Notes under the pieces: model-generated
The model's database searches: none
What the model was told of the DNA's origin: nothing
The model's input: only the letters and a program-made list of their open reading frames with translations
Shown: positions 45,692-54,834 of the stretch, piece after piece
Layout of the letters: every line of letters begins with the position of its first letter
Numbering within the stretch: position 1 is the first letter of the stretch
Translations under genes and position numbers: made by a program
Source: Halomarina rubra
Lineage (GTDB): Archaea; Halobacteriota; Halobacteria; Halobacteriales; Haloarculaceae
Reading direction: 5' to 3'
Assembly (NCBI RefSeq): GCF_023699475.1
Contig: NZ_JALXFV010000007.1
Location: 201,487-265,486, forward strand
Length of the DNA: 64,000 nucleotides

Positions 45692-46348
45692 TCACTGCAA
45701 CAGTGTGAGGTGGTTTGCAAGCGCGGCGGCGATTTTATTTTCTGCTCGTCTGAGATGCTCTTCTACAGTTCGCCTGTTCACCCCCAATTCATCGCCTAAC
45801 TTTGCTGTGGTCGTCTCACGCGGAAGTTCGTAGTAGCCCCTCGTATGTGCGATTCGGAACGTCTCGAGTTGTCGGGCCGAAAGTCGTGGAAGGACATCGT
45901 CCAGACCGAGAATGGGAACCTCTGGATGGAGACCGTTGATTTCTCGCTTGGCCAATACATTGACCCGTGTTTCTTGTCTGAGGCCATTATACACAGCAGT
46001 GAGCGCTGCCGGGTCAAGCGCGAGAACCTTGCTCTGCTTTCGTCCGCTTTCGTAGATTAAGGGAGGCAGTGAGAGACAGCCCTCATTCGCCAAATGAGTC
46101 TCTACGAGTGTCTGTTCTTCTTGACGCAGACACTGGTCGGTCACTGTGACAAGTTGATTACCCTCCTGAATAGATTCCTGTAACCCAACTTGTTCCTCCA
46201 ACTCCGAGCGCAAATCATCCATCCGTTCTGACCGGACATACAGCAAGTCACAGTGCTCATTGCACCACAACTGGATAGCAGCGTCGTACTCTCGAGAGAG
46301 TGCAGCGACTAGTCCATCTGCTTGGAATTCGAATGTCGCCTCATACAT
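45692..46348 (-). CDS. HTH_10 regulator upstream of the ABC importer
   Basis: The 218-residue protein starts MYEATFEFQADGL and ends with LSARQLETFRIAHTRGYYEL, LGDELGVNRRTVEEHLRRAE, the HTH_10 domain. The N-terminal half is a sensor-like module with a central acidic helix. Because it is cotranscribed-looking with the importer, it probably controls it. An upstream extension with a hydrophobic stretch (to 46417) is possible but not family-like. Confidence 0.85.
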   Translation of the reverse strand: MYEATFEFQADGLVAALSREYDAAIQLWCNEHCDLLYVRSERMDDLRSELEEQVGLQESIQEGNQLVTVTDQCLRQEEQTLVETHLANEGCLSLPPLIYESGRKQSKVLALDPAALTAVYNGLRQETRVNVLAKREINGLHPEVPILGLDDVLPRLSARQLETFRIAHTRGYYELPRETTTAKLGDELGVNRRTVEEHLRRAENKIAAALANHLTLLQ

Positions 46349-46556
46349 ACGGGAGAGGATAATTCCACCCAAATAAAACATACTCAGGACTCTTGCCAGA
46401 AGTAGCGTCCGCCCCATTCACCAGTACAGGGACCTCTGTGGTTGTCAGGAGCCGCGACGAATCTCAACCATCCGGTTTGGTACTAAACACTGATAGAGGG
46501 TAGCTGGTCAAAAGATGGGAGAGAAAGCAGTTCACGCCCGAATAGAGGTGTCGTGA

Positions 46557-46754
46557 TTAGGCGTGGCTTGTGTACCCAGCATCTTCCGCGGCGCGTACGA
46601 GTTCATCGGTATCGGCGTCGCCTTCAATGCTCACCTGTTCGGCTTCGCGATCGGCGCTGACATCGGTAACGCCAGCGACTTCGTTGAGGGCATCTTCGAC
46701 AGTCTGCTCGCAATGTCCACACGTCATTCCTTCGACGGTGATGGTCTGAGTCAT
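46557..46754 (-). CDS. copZ: Copper chaperone, HMA domain (CopZ type)
   Basis: The 65-residue protein is one HMA domain with MTCGHC near residue 10 and a ferredoxin-like fold. It carries Cu(I) to CopA. The ATG at 46754 gives the canonical length; the upstream extension is divergent-promoter DNA. It is divergent from the Lrp-TRASH regulator gene across 134 bp. Confidence 0.92.
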   Translation of the reverse strand: MTQTITVEGMTCGHCEQTVEDALNEVAGVTDVSADREAEQVSIEGDADTDELVRAAEDAGYTSHA

Positions 46755-46831
46755 TCCATACTCAAGTACGGGAGGGTCATCTTTGTGGTTTGTTGCTTCG
46801 AGGCTAGTGTAGTGAACTATCGAAACTTTGT

Positions 46832-46848
46832 ATTCGTAAGCCACCTAC
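46832..46848. promoter_or_regulatory. Candidate operator ATTCGTAAGCCACCTAC between copZ and the TRASH regulator
   Basis: A closely related sequence, ATTCGTAGACCACCTTT, lies at 57511-57527 upstream of a small membrane protein gene. A shorter match, TTCTCGTAAG, lies at 47503-47512 upstream of copA. All three are 57-79 bp before a start codon. The site is therefore a candidate for the Lrp-TRASH regulator, but the match is short. Confidence 0.4.
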
Positions 46849-46888
46849 GGACAACAGTAATGGGTGGGCGGCTCAAATTCGCAGTAAC

Positions 46889-47479
46889 ATGCGCGAGTTA
46901 GACGACACCGACTTAGAGATACTCTCGCTGTTGGCTGAGGATGGTCGACGGCCGTACAGTGATATTGGAGAAACAGTCGGCCTCTCTGGACCTGCCGTCT
47001 CCGATCGAGTCAAGCGCTTAGAGGAAGCCGAGGTCATCAACCGATTCACGATCGACGTCAACCGCGGAATCCTGCGTGCTGGTGTGCCTGTGTTCGTTCG
47101 CGTGAAGCCACAGGGTGAGGAAATCGAACAGCTTCGCGAGCGTCTCGCCGACGCCGAGGGAGTCGAACACCTCTTCGTCACGGTCAACGGTGAGGTGTGG
47201 TTCTACGGCAGGTCAGAAGCCCAGAACGTCAGAAATTGGGTCAATGGACTCCTCAAAGATATCTCGACGACTGACTACTCGGTCACGCTCGTCGATGATG
47301 TCGAGTGGACACCGTCGATCGACGGGACGGAGTTCGCACTGTCGTGTGCTGAGTGTGGAAATACCGTCGATAGCGAGGGTGAATCGATACGGCTCGACGA
47401 GAGCGTCTATCACTTCTGCTGTCCGTCGTGTCGCTCTCGGTTCGAAGAGCGCTACGAACGGTTCGACGCCGAGGCGTGA
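46889..47479 (+). CDS. Lrp/AsnC regulator with C-terminal TRASH domain (copper-responsive)
   Basis: The 196-residue protein has an AsnC-type wHTH (LSGPAVSDRVKRLEEAEVI), a RAM-like ligand domain and a C-terminal TRASH motif with C153, C156, C177, C178 and C181. TRASH domains bind metal in copper regulators of archaea such as CopT/CopR. It is encoded between divergent copZ and codirectional copA, a standard place for a copper sensor. Confidence 0.88.
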   Translation: MRELDDTDLEILSLLAEDGRRPYSDIGETVGLSGPAVSDRVKRLEEAEVINRFTIDVNRGILRAGVPVFVRVKPQGEEIEQLRERLADAEGVEHLFVTVNGEVWFYGRSEAQNVRNWVNGLLKDISTTDYSVTLVDDVEWTPSIDGTEFALSCAECGNTVDSEGESIRLDESVYHFCCPSCRSRFEERYERFDAEA

Positions 47480-47581
47480 GGGGTTTCGCCCTGTTCGCTT
47501 AGTTCTCGTAAGAATACGACGCGCAGAACGACAGTCTCGAAGTAGCAATTCGTGAAAAGGAGGAACCCGTACTAGGTATCA

Positions 47582-50191
47582 ATGAGTCAGCGAACAGCTC
47601 ACCTCACCATCACGGGGATGTCCTGTGCGAATTGTTCAGGTTCTGTCCAGGACGCTGTCGAATCTCTCGATGGTGTCTCCACGGCGAACGTCAACTTCGC
47701 CACTGACGAAGGGTCGGTCGAGTACGACCCCGATCAGGTATCGCTCGGTGCAATCTACGACGCGATCGACGACGCCGGGTATGGCGTGGTCTCAGAGTCG
47801 GTGAGCATCGGAATCACCGATATGACGTGTTCGAACTGTGCCGAGACGAACGAGACTGCACTCGAAGGGACACCGGGCGTCGTCGAGGCGACCGTCAACT
47901 ACGCCACGGATGAGGCACAGGTCGTCTACAATCCTGCAGACACGTCTATCGAGGCGCTGTACGACGCCATCGAGGCCGCTGGGTACTCACCCGTACGTGA
48001 GGAGTCGGCTGACGGAGGTCCGGACGAGGACGCCCGCGATGCCGCTCGGCGAGAGGAGATTCGACGGCAACGTCGATTGACACTGTTCGGTGCCGCCCTG
48101 TCGGCGCCTATGCTCTTCTTCCTCGTCGAGAAGTTCCTACTCGGTGGCGGAATCGTCCCCGAGACGGTCTTCGGTGTCGAGTTTGGGTGGGTCGAGTTCG
48201 CCCTCGCGACGCCCGTCCAACTCATCCTGGGATGGCCGTTCTACAAGAACTCCTACAAGGCACTCGTGAAGAACGGCCGCGCCAACATGGACGTACTCAT
48301 CGCACTCGGGTCGAGTACGGCGTACGTCTACTCTGTCGCCGTCCTCGCAGGACTCATCGCTGGCGGGATGTACTTCGACACGGCGGCGCTCATCCTCGTG
48401 TTCATCACGCTCGGGAACTACCTCGAAGCTCGTTCGAAGGGACAGGCTGGTGAGGCACTCCGAAAACTTCTGGAGATGGAAGCCGAGACGGCCACCGTCG
48501 TCGACGACGACGGAAACGAACAGGAGATTCCACTCGAAGACGTCGAGGTCGGGGACCGGATAAAGGTCCGACCCGGTGAGAAGGTCCCCACCGACGGCCG
48601 AGTCGTCGACGGCCAATCGGCGGTCGACGAGTCGATGGTGACCGGCGAGTCCGTCCCCGTCGAGAAGGGCGAGGGTGACGAGGTCGTCGGGTCGACCATC
48701 AACGAGAACGGCGTCCTCGTCGTCGAAGCGACGAAGGTCGGGTCCGATACGGCGCTCCAACAGATCGTCCAGACGGTCAAGGACGCTCAGTCGCGTCAGC
48801 CAGAGATTCAGAACCTCGCCGACCGAATTTCGGCGTACTTCGTTCCCGCGGTCATTTTCAACGCGCTGCTGTGGGGCGTCGTCTGGTATCTGTTCCCCGA
48901 GGCATTGGCGGGATTCATCCAGTCGCTTCCACTCTGGGGACTGGTCGCCGGTGGCCCCGAAGTTGCTGGAGGGTCGATTTCAGTCTTCGAATTCGCAGTC
49001 GTCGTCTTCGCGAGTGCGGTACTCATCGCCTGTCCCTGCGCGTTGGGGCTGGCGACCCCAGCCGCGACGATGGTCGGCACCACTATCGGTGCGCAGAACG
49101 GTGTGCTGTTCAAAGGCGGTGACATCCTCGAACGCGCCAAGGACGTCGACACCGTCGTCTTCGACAAGACGGGGACGCTCACCGAGGGTGCGATGGAACT
49201 GACCGACGTGGTCGTGTTGGACGGTGATGGTGGACCCGTCACAGACGGTGGCGAGGCGGCAACGGATGGCGGTCAACTCACCGCTCAGGACCGGCTTTCA
49301 GAAGAAGACGTCCTCCGACTGGCCGCTACTGCAGAGAGTGGCAGTGAGCACCCACTCGCACAGGCCATCGTCGAGGGGGCCGAAGAGCGCGATATCGACA
49401 TCACCGACCCGGATGACTTCGAGAACGTTCCGGGCCACGGAATCAAGGCGACAGTCGGCGACAGCAAGGTGCTCGTTGGCAACCGGAAGCTCCTGCGTGA
49501 CAACGATATCGATCCCACTCCCGCGTCAGAGACGATGGAGCGTCTCGAAAACGAGGGGAAGACGGCGATGCTCGTCGCCTACGAGCAGGAACTCGTCGGT
49601 GTGGTCGCCAACGCGGACACGGTCAAAGAGAGCGCGAAAGACGCCATCACCCAACTCCACGAACGGGGTGTCGACGTGATGATGATCACCGGCGACAACA
49701 AGCGGACAGCTCACGCCGTTGCCGAGCAGGTCGGCATCCCCCGTGAGAACGTCCGGGCAGAGGTGCTTCCCGAAGACAAGTCCGACGCCGTCGAGTCGAT
49801 TCAGGACGACGGGCGTCGGGCGATGATGGTCGGTGACGGTGTCAACGACGCTCCGGCTCTCGCTGTTGCGTACGTCGGAACCGCCATCGGGTCGGGGACG
49901 GACGTCGCAATCGAGGCGGCGGACGTCACATTGATGCGGAACGACCCGGTGGACGTCGTGAAGGCGATTCGTATCTCCGATGCGACGCTCTCGAAGGTCA
50001 AACAGAATCTCGTCTGGGCACTCGGCTACAACACGGCGATGATTCCGCTCGCATCGCTCGGCCTGCTCCAGCCGGTGCTCGCGGCGGGTGCGATGGCGTT
50101 CTCCAGCGTTTCGGTGCTCTCGAACAGCCTACTGTTCCGGACGTACACCCCCGACCACGACTACAAGCTCCTCGGGTGGTTCCGCCGATAG
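47582..50191 (+). CDS. copA: Copper-translocating P-type ATPase, CopA type, with two HMA domains
   Basis: The 869-residue protein has two N-terminal HMA domains (C15/C18 and C83/C86), CPC at 484-486, DKTGTLT from D528 and GDGVNDAP. It exports Cu(I). The segment after the hinge reads [16 protein letters not shown]: Tyr764 stands where Asp is usual (ADVG). The protein is otherwise canonical, so activity is likely but not certain. A 45-residue Gly/Asp-rich insert follows DKTGTLT. Confidence 0.93.
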   Translation: MSQRTAHLTITGMSCANCSGSVQDAVESLDGVSTANVNFATDEGSVEYDPDQVSLGAIYDAIDDAGYGVVSESVSIGITDMTCSNCAETNETALEGTPGVVEATVNYATDEAQVVYNPADTSIEALYDAIEAAGYSPVREESADGGPDEDARDAARREEIRRQRRLTLFGAALSAPMLFFLVEKFLLGGGIVPETVFGVEFGWVEFALATPVQLILGWPFYKNSYKALVKNGRANMDVLIALGSSTAYVYSVAVLAGLIAGGMYFDTAALILVFITLGNYLEARSKGQAGEALRKLLEMEAETATVVDDDGNEQEIPLEDVEVGDRIKVRPGEKVPTDGRVVDGQSAVDESMVTGESVPVEKGEGDEVVGSTINENGVLVVEATKVGSDTALQQIVQTVKDAQSRQPEIQNLADRISAYFVPAVIFNALLWGVVWYLFPEALAGFIQSLPLWGLVAGGPEVAGGSISVFEFAVVVFASAVLIACPCALGLATPAATMVGTTIGAQNGVLFKGGDILERAKDVDTVVFDKTGTLTEGAMELTDVVVLDGDGGPVTDGGEAATDGGQLTAQDRLSEEDVLRLAATAESGSEHPLAQAIVEGAEERDIDITDPDDFENVPGHGIKATVGDSKVLVGNRKLLRDNDIDPTPASETMERLENEGKTAMLVAYEQELVGVVANADTVKESAKDAITQLHERGVDVMMITGDNKRTAHAVAEQVGIPRENVRAEVLPEDKSDAVESIQDDGRRAMMVGDGVNDAPALAVAYVGTAIGSGTDVAIEAADVTLMRNDPVDVVKAIRISDATLSKVKQNLVWALGYNTAMIPLASLGLLQPVLAAGAMAFSSVSVLSNSLLFRTYTPDHDYKLLGWFRR

Positions 50192-50518
50192 TCGGCTTTC
50201 TACTACCAACGTCCACCGACTCTCCTCCACAGTTCTTCAGCTATCACGAACAACTCGTGGGCTTGGTCGCGCGAGGGAAAGTCAGCCCACACCGTCCGTG
50301 TGGATATCTTGTCAGCGCCATGCGCTGACGACGAGTCGTACTCTCGCTTTACCTACAGCGGTGCGAAATCTGGCTCAGGAGTCGGTCGACACTCGTCCCA
50401 ACCCTCCCGACTCGTTAGGTTTGACTCGAGGAGTGTCACCGCATTTTCGCCCTGCGACTGGAACTCCAATCGCAGAGATACTGAGGGCAGAAGCGACTCC
50501 AGACGAGTGACGAGGTAA

Positions 50519-50743
50519 TGCGAGCACATCGAAGGCGATACAGACGAGGAGCTGACCGCTCTTCGGATTCTCGAGTTCGACTTTCATACTTTGACTCGCC
50601 GTCGCAGGAATCCTCGTCCAATAGATGGCCGAGCGACCGTCGACTTAGGACAAGCGTGGCGGCGCTCTACCTTCTTCGTCGGAGCGGACGGGATTCCAGT
50701 GAGCGTCCGTGACTTGGCCAGAGCGATGCTCATCATCGGATAA
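50519..50743 (+). pseudogene. Unrecognised gene remnant
   Basis: An open + strand stretch without a start codon reads DEELTALRILEFDFHTL, then DGRATVDLGQAW, FFVGADGIPVSVRDLARAML and stops. The composition looks coding. An in-frame TAA at 50516-50518 separates it from a poorer frame upstream. I do not know the family. The 50192-50768 interval otherwise has nothing convincing. Confidence 0.3.
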
Positions 50744-50768
50744 CGAGCGGAAGACGACCTGGCTGAGC

Positions 50769-51554
50769 TCACAGCTCCGGCACTGCGGTGAAGAGTAGGA
50801 CGAACGCGTTCACAGTCAGCAGTGCGAGGACGAGCCACTGAAACACGCGCTCGGGAATGTTGTCGAAGATGTAGACGCCGGCCCAGGCACCGACGAATAC
50901 CATCGGAATTGCGACCGTTGCTTCGACCAGCAGCGGGGTCGTCACGGCCCCAGTGTAGGAAAGACTGCCCAACCGATACAGCATGAGGGTCCCGAAGAAG
51001 GCCGTGAACGTCGCCTTCATCTCCTCGTCGCTCCAGAACCCGCTGGCTGACATGAACGCGCCGTAGACGATCATCGGTGGGCCTGGGACGGCGACGGCCC
51101 CGCCGAAGACGCCGGCGAGAAGACCGGCCGTTGCGCCGATGGCGTTCCCCGGGCGGTAGTCTTTAGCCTCGATCCAGTCCGTGACGAACTCGGACTGCTG
51201 GGTCGCACCGACGACGATGACCGCCAAAACGAGGACGGCACCGATAGCGACGCGCATCTGAGCCCCGTCGAACTGGCTGAAGACGTAGATACCCAATGGC
51301 ATCCCGACGACGAGGCCACCGACGGGGACGACCCACTTTCGCCAGTCGAACGCCCCACGCACGCTCCACCAGACACGCGCGTTGCTCACCACCGCGGTCG
51401 CCGTGAAGATGATCGACGCACTCGATGGCGACCGGAACAGCGGCATCAGTCCCATCGACACCTGCGCAAAGCCGAACCCGGCGATACCGTGAACGAGAGA
51501 GGCCACGAGAATGACCAACGTAGACAGTCCCGTCGTCACCCAGTTGCTCGTCAT
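50769..51554 (-). CDS. TauE/SafE family sulfite/anion exporter
   Basis: The 261-residue protein has about eight helices with the TauE start LVILVASLVHGIAGFGFAQ and GGAVAVPGPPMIVYGAFM in the middle. The family exports sulfite, sulfoacetate or related anions. It is divergent from the SoxB-like gene, which supports a sulfur role. The start at 51554 fits the family. Confidence 0.88.
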   Translation of the reverse strand: MTSNWVTTGLSTLVILVASLVHGIAGFGFAQVSMGLMPLFRSPSSASIIFTATAVVSNARVWWSVRGAFDWRKWVVPVGGLVVGMPLGIYVFSQFDGAQMRVAIGAVLVLAVIVVGATQQSEFVTDWIEAKDYRPGNAIGATAGLLAGVFGGAVAVPGPPMIVYGAFMSASGFWSDEEMKATFTAFFGTLMLYRLGSLSYTGAVTTPLLVEATVAIPMVFVGAWAGVYIFDNIPERVFQWLVLALLTVNAFVLLFTAVPEL

Positions 51555-51842
51555 CGGTGCGGTCCTCGTCCCCCGAGTAGTACACACATCGATACGCTGT
51601 GAAGTTCGACTCCCTGATTCACGCGATTTGTGCTTAACAGAGGTGTCTCAACATCATCCCTACTCTTTGGAATTGCATCTATCGCGCATTCTTACCCAAC
51701 TAAAGCAAGCCGTGATTGTTGAGTCCGGCAATGCACAGACGTTATAAATCCGTTTTAGGCGCCAATGGTCATTTTACAGTGAGTTTGGAATTGCAACCAC
51801 AACACATGAATGGGGTGGCGTCGTACTACCCGTAGCTAGAGC

Positions 51843-53627
51843 ATGAGCGGGAGTGAGAGAGCTATTGACGAGTGGAGGACTTTGGGTGGCGAATCCGTCG
51901 ACAACAACGGGGACGAGCCCGATATCGTCTTTGCACACGTCAGCGACCTTCACGGCCAGTTGACGCCCCGCTACCAGGTCTACTACGACAATCCGACCTC
52001 CACGCCAGACTTCGAGTTCGGTGACGACGACCGTGTGATAAAACGCGGTGGGGGCATCCCGCTGCTGGCTGCCAAACTCGATCAGCTTCGTGCCGACCAC
52101 GAGGTGTGTACGGTGATGAGCGGCGATACGTTCCACGGTGCGGCCGCCACGACGTACACCGATGGTCGGGCGATGCTCGATCCGATTAACGACCACGTCG
52201 AACCCGACGTCTACGTCCCCGGCAACTGGGATTACTCGAACGACGCCGCCGAAGACGGCAAGCTTCTAGAGCTGATGGACGGCCTCGACGCGCCTGTGCT
52301 CGCGAACAATCTCTACGACTACGAGACCGACAGCCGATTGTACGATGCGTATCGGCTCCTCGACATCGGTGGTCTCTCCGTCGGCGTCGTCGGGATGACG
52401 AATATCTACGTCGATCGGATGGCGCCCGCGTTCTACGAGGGGAAATACCGATTTGGGAAGCATCCTGCACTCCTAGAGGAGTCCGCACAGGCTGCGCGCG
52501 AGGACGGAGCGGACGTCGTCGTCGCGGTCACAGAGATAGGGCTTCCCTGGATGGTCCAGGCCGCCAAGGACTGCAGTAGTATCGACGTGATGTTCAGTGC
52601 TCATACGCACGAGTACACGTACGACCCCATCCTCATAGAAGAGACCGAGACGGTCGTCGTCGAGTCTGGGATGGGTGAGGCACTCGGTCGCGTCGACGTC
52701 CGTATCCGTGAGGGGAGCGTGCAGTTCCGTCATCACCTCTACTGTCTGACCGAAGACGGTGAGTACACCCCCGACCCCGACCCGGCGGCGACGGAGACGG
52801 TCGAGTCAGTCCGAGCACCGTTTTTCGAGGACGATCCTGAGTTCGAACAAGGAGCAGGAACGCTCGACCAGCCGCTCGATACGGTCGTCGGGCAGACGAA
52901 GACACCGCTCTACCGGCAGTCGTTCCTCGAGAGCGCGTGGAACACGCTGTTCAACGATGCACTCCAGGCACACTTCAACACCGACCTGGCAGTCTGTCAC
53001 GGGTTTCGGTACGGGACGGCGATTCCGGCCGGTGACATCACGCTGGAGCAGTTGTACACGTTCTTCCCGATGACGACCCCCGTCGCCCGTGGCGTCGCGT
53101 ACGGCCAGCAGTTAACGAGTCACATGGAAGAGTTCCTCGAAGACAACTTCACGCCATATCCATACAATCAGGAGGACGGTCGCGTTAGGAACTTCTCCTC
53201 GAACGTCGAAGTGACCGTCGACCCAACAGCAAAGCGCGGTCGTCGACTCGTCGAGATGCGCGTCAACGGCGACCCCGTTGACCCCGAGGAGACATACTCG
53301 GTGGCGACGTTCCGTCGGCCTGGCGACCCCGAGCGAGACCTCGGTAACTGTGGATTCCCGTTCCAAGACGTTGAGATTGACGAGGGAACGATACCGGTCG
53401 ACATCGTCGCCGAGTATCTCGATGCGCACTCACCCGTCGATTACGAGGTAACGGGGCTTGTCGAGTCCGCCGATGACGGTGGTCACGTCCAGAACACGCC
53501 AGCAGACGGACCGTACCCGTTCATCCAACCGGGCGTCGACTACCGGTCTGGCGACGCGTACTGCGAGACGGCGATGATTCCCCGAGGGAATATCTTCCCA
53601 GAGGAGGGCCGAAACCGGAAACGGTAG
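51843..53627 (+). CDS. SoxB-like metallophosphoesterase / 5'-nucleotidase family protein
   Basis: The 594-residue protein has SDLHGQL (D35, H37), SGDTFHG (D95), GNWDYSN (N128-D130) and SAHTHEY (H254, H256). The GNWD block resembles the GHWE of SoxB rather than GNHE of nucleotidases, and the C-terminal EDNFTPYPYNQEDGRV resembles the SoxB DNLFNPDPYYQQGG region. SoxB cleaves the sulfate from carrier-bound thiosulfate. There is no signal peptide, in contrast with periplasmic SoxB, so a cytosolic thiosulfo- or nucleotide hydrolase is possible. Downstream lies the persulfide dioxygenase. Confidence 0.8.
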   Translation: MSGSERAIDEWRTLGGESVDNNGDEPDIVFAHVSDLHGQLTPRYQVYYDNPTSTPDFEFGDDDRVIKRGGGIPLLAAKLDQLRADHEVCTVMSGDTFHGAAATTYTDGRAMLDPINDHVEPDVYVPGNWDYSNDAAEDGKLLELMDGLDAPVLANNLYDYETDSRLYDAYRLLDIGGLSVGVVGMTNIYVDRMAPAFYEGKYRFGKHPALLEESAQAAREDGADVVVAVTEIGLPWMVQAAKDCSSIDVMFSAHTHEYTYDPILIEETETVVVESGMGEALGRVDVRIREGSVQFRHHLYCLTEDGEYTPDPDPAATETVESVRAPFFEDDPEFEQGAGTLDQPLDTVVGQTKTPLYRQSFLESAWNTLFNDALQAHFNTDLAVCHGFRYGTAIPAGDITLEQLYTFFPMTTPVARGVAYGQQLTSHMEEFLEDNFTPYPYNQEDGRVRNFSSNVEVTVDPTAKRGRRLVEMRVNGDPVDPEETYSVATFRRPGDPERDLGNCGFPFQDVEIDEGTIPVDIVAEYLDAHSPVDYEVTGLVESADDGGHVQNTPADGPYPFIQPGVDYRSGDAYCETAMIPRGNIFPEEGRNRKR

Positions 53628-53685
53628 CCAGCGATGAGAGCCGCCGAGGAATCGGACGACGAACGACGAAAACGAAAGAACAACG

Positions 53686-54834
53686 ATGGTCAACAAAATC
53701 ACCGCCCGCCAACTCGCAGAGAAGATTGACACCGACGAACCGTTCACGCTCATCGACACCCGCCCCGAGGAGAGCTTCGAGGCGTGGCACGTGCCCGACG
53801 CAAATAATGTCCCGTACGATCCCCGCGAGGGCCTGAGCGAGGACCAACTCGAGGAGGTGGATGCGATGGTCGAGAGCCGACCCATCGTCGCGATGTGCGG
53901 GAAGGCGCTAACCTCGACACCGTTCGCGTTCGATCTCGACGAACGTGGCTACGAGGACGTAGCTGTCGTCACAGGTGGCATGGAAGACTGGAGCAAACTC
54001 TACGAGGTGGCCCCTATCGAAACGACGAACGACGACCTCGTCGTCCGGCAGGTCCAGCGCCGCGCAAAGGGCTGTCTCGGGTACGTCGTCGGGTCAAAAC
54101 GGACGGGCGAGGCCGTCGTCGTCGACGCGACCAGACAGACCGACCAGTTCAAAGTTGCCGCTCAGGATGCCGGCCTCTCGATCGAGCAGGTTCTGGATAC
54201 ACATGTCCACGCCGACCACATCTCCGGCGGTGCGGCGCTCGCCAACGAGGTCGGTGTTCCGTATCACCTCGGACAAAAGGCCACTGAGCGTGGCGTCGAA
54301 TACGAGTACGAAGCGCTGTCCGACGGCGACGTTATCGAACTCGGTGACATCGAGATCGAAACACTCCACACCCCCGGCCACACGTCGGAGATGGTGAACT
54401 ACCTCGTCGACGGCGAACTCCTGTTGACCGGCGACACGCTGTTCGTCGACTCGGTCGGGCGGACGGAACTCCAGTTCGGTGAGGACGATGCGTCGCGAGG
54501 GGCCGGACTCCTCTACGACTCCTTGCACGACACCATTCTCGACCTCCCAGAAGACACAAAGATACTCCCCGGACACCTCACCGTTACCAACGACGGGCGC
54601 TACGAGAATGGCGCTCCCGGCGAGCCACTGCTGGCACGGCTCGGAGACTTGCGCGACGAGTTGGACCTCCTCGGACTCGACCGTGAGTCGTTCGTTGAGC
54701 GACTCTCCAGTGACACGCCCGAAAAGCCGCCGAACTACGAGACAGTCATCGCCATCAACACCGGTAACGAGACGGTCGACGACGAAGGTGAGGCGACAGA
54801 GCTCGAACTCGGACCGAACAACTGTGCAGCCTGA
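53686..54834 (+). CDS. Rhodanese - metallo-beta-lactamase fusion (persulfide dioxygenase-like)
   Basis: The 382-residue protein has an N-terminal rhodanese domain with active Cys71 in VAMCGKAL. The MBL domain has THVHADHISGG (H173, H175, D177, H178) and LLTGDTLFVDSVGRTEL, the ETHE1-like iron site. Persulfide dioxygenases oxidise glutathione persulfide to sulfite; haloarchaea would use another thiol. The order, rhodanese before MBL, is common in bacterial and archaeal fusions. Sulfite made here could leave through the TauE protein. Confidence 0.9.
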   Translation: MVNKITARQLAEKIDTDEPFTLIDTRPEESFEAWHVPDANNVPYDPREGLSEDQLEEVDAMVESRPIVAMCGKALTSTPFAFDLDERGYEDVAVVTGGMEDWSKLYEVAPIETTNDDLVVRQVQRRAKGCLGYVVGSKRTGEAVVVDATRQTDQFKVAAQDAGLSIEQVLDTHVHADHISGGAALANEVGVPYHLGQKATERGVEYEYEALSDGDVIELGDIEIETLHTPGHTSEMVNYLVDGELLLTGDTLFVDSVGRTELQFGEDDASRGAGLLYDSLHDTILDLPEDTKILPGHLTVTNDGRYENGAPGEPLLARLGDLRDELDLLGLDRESFVERLSSDTPEKPPNYETVIAINTGNETVDDEGEATELELGPNNCAA

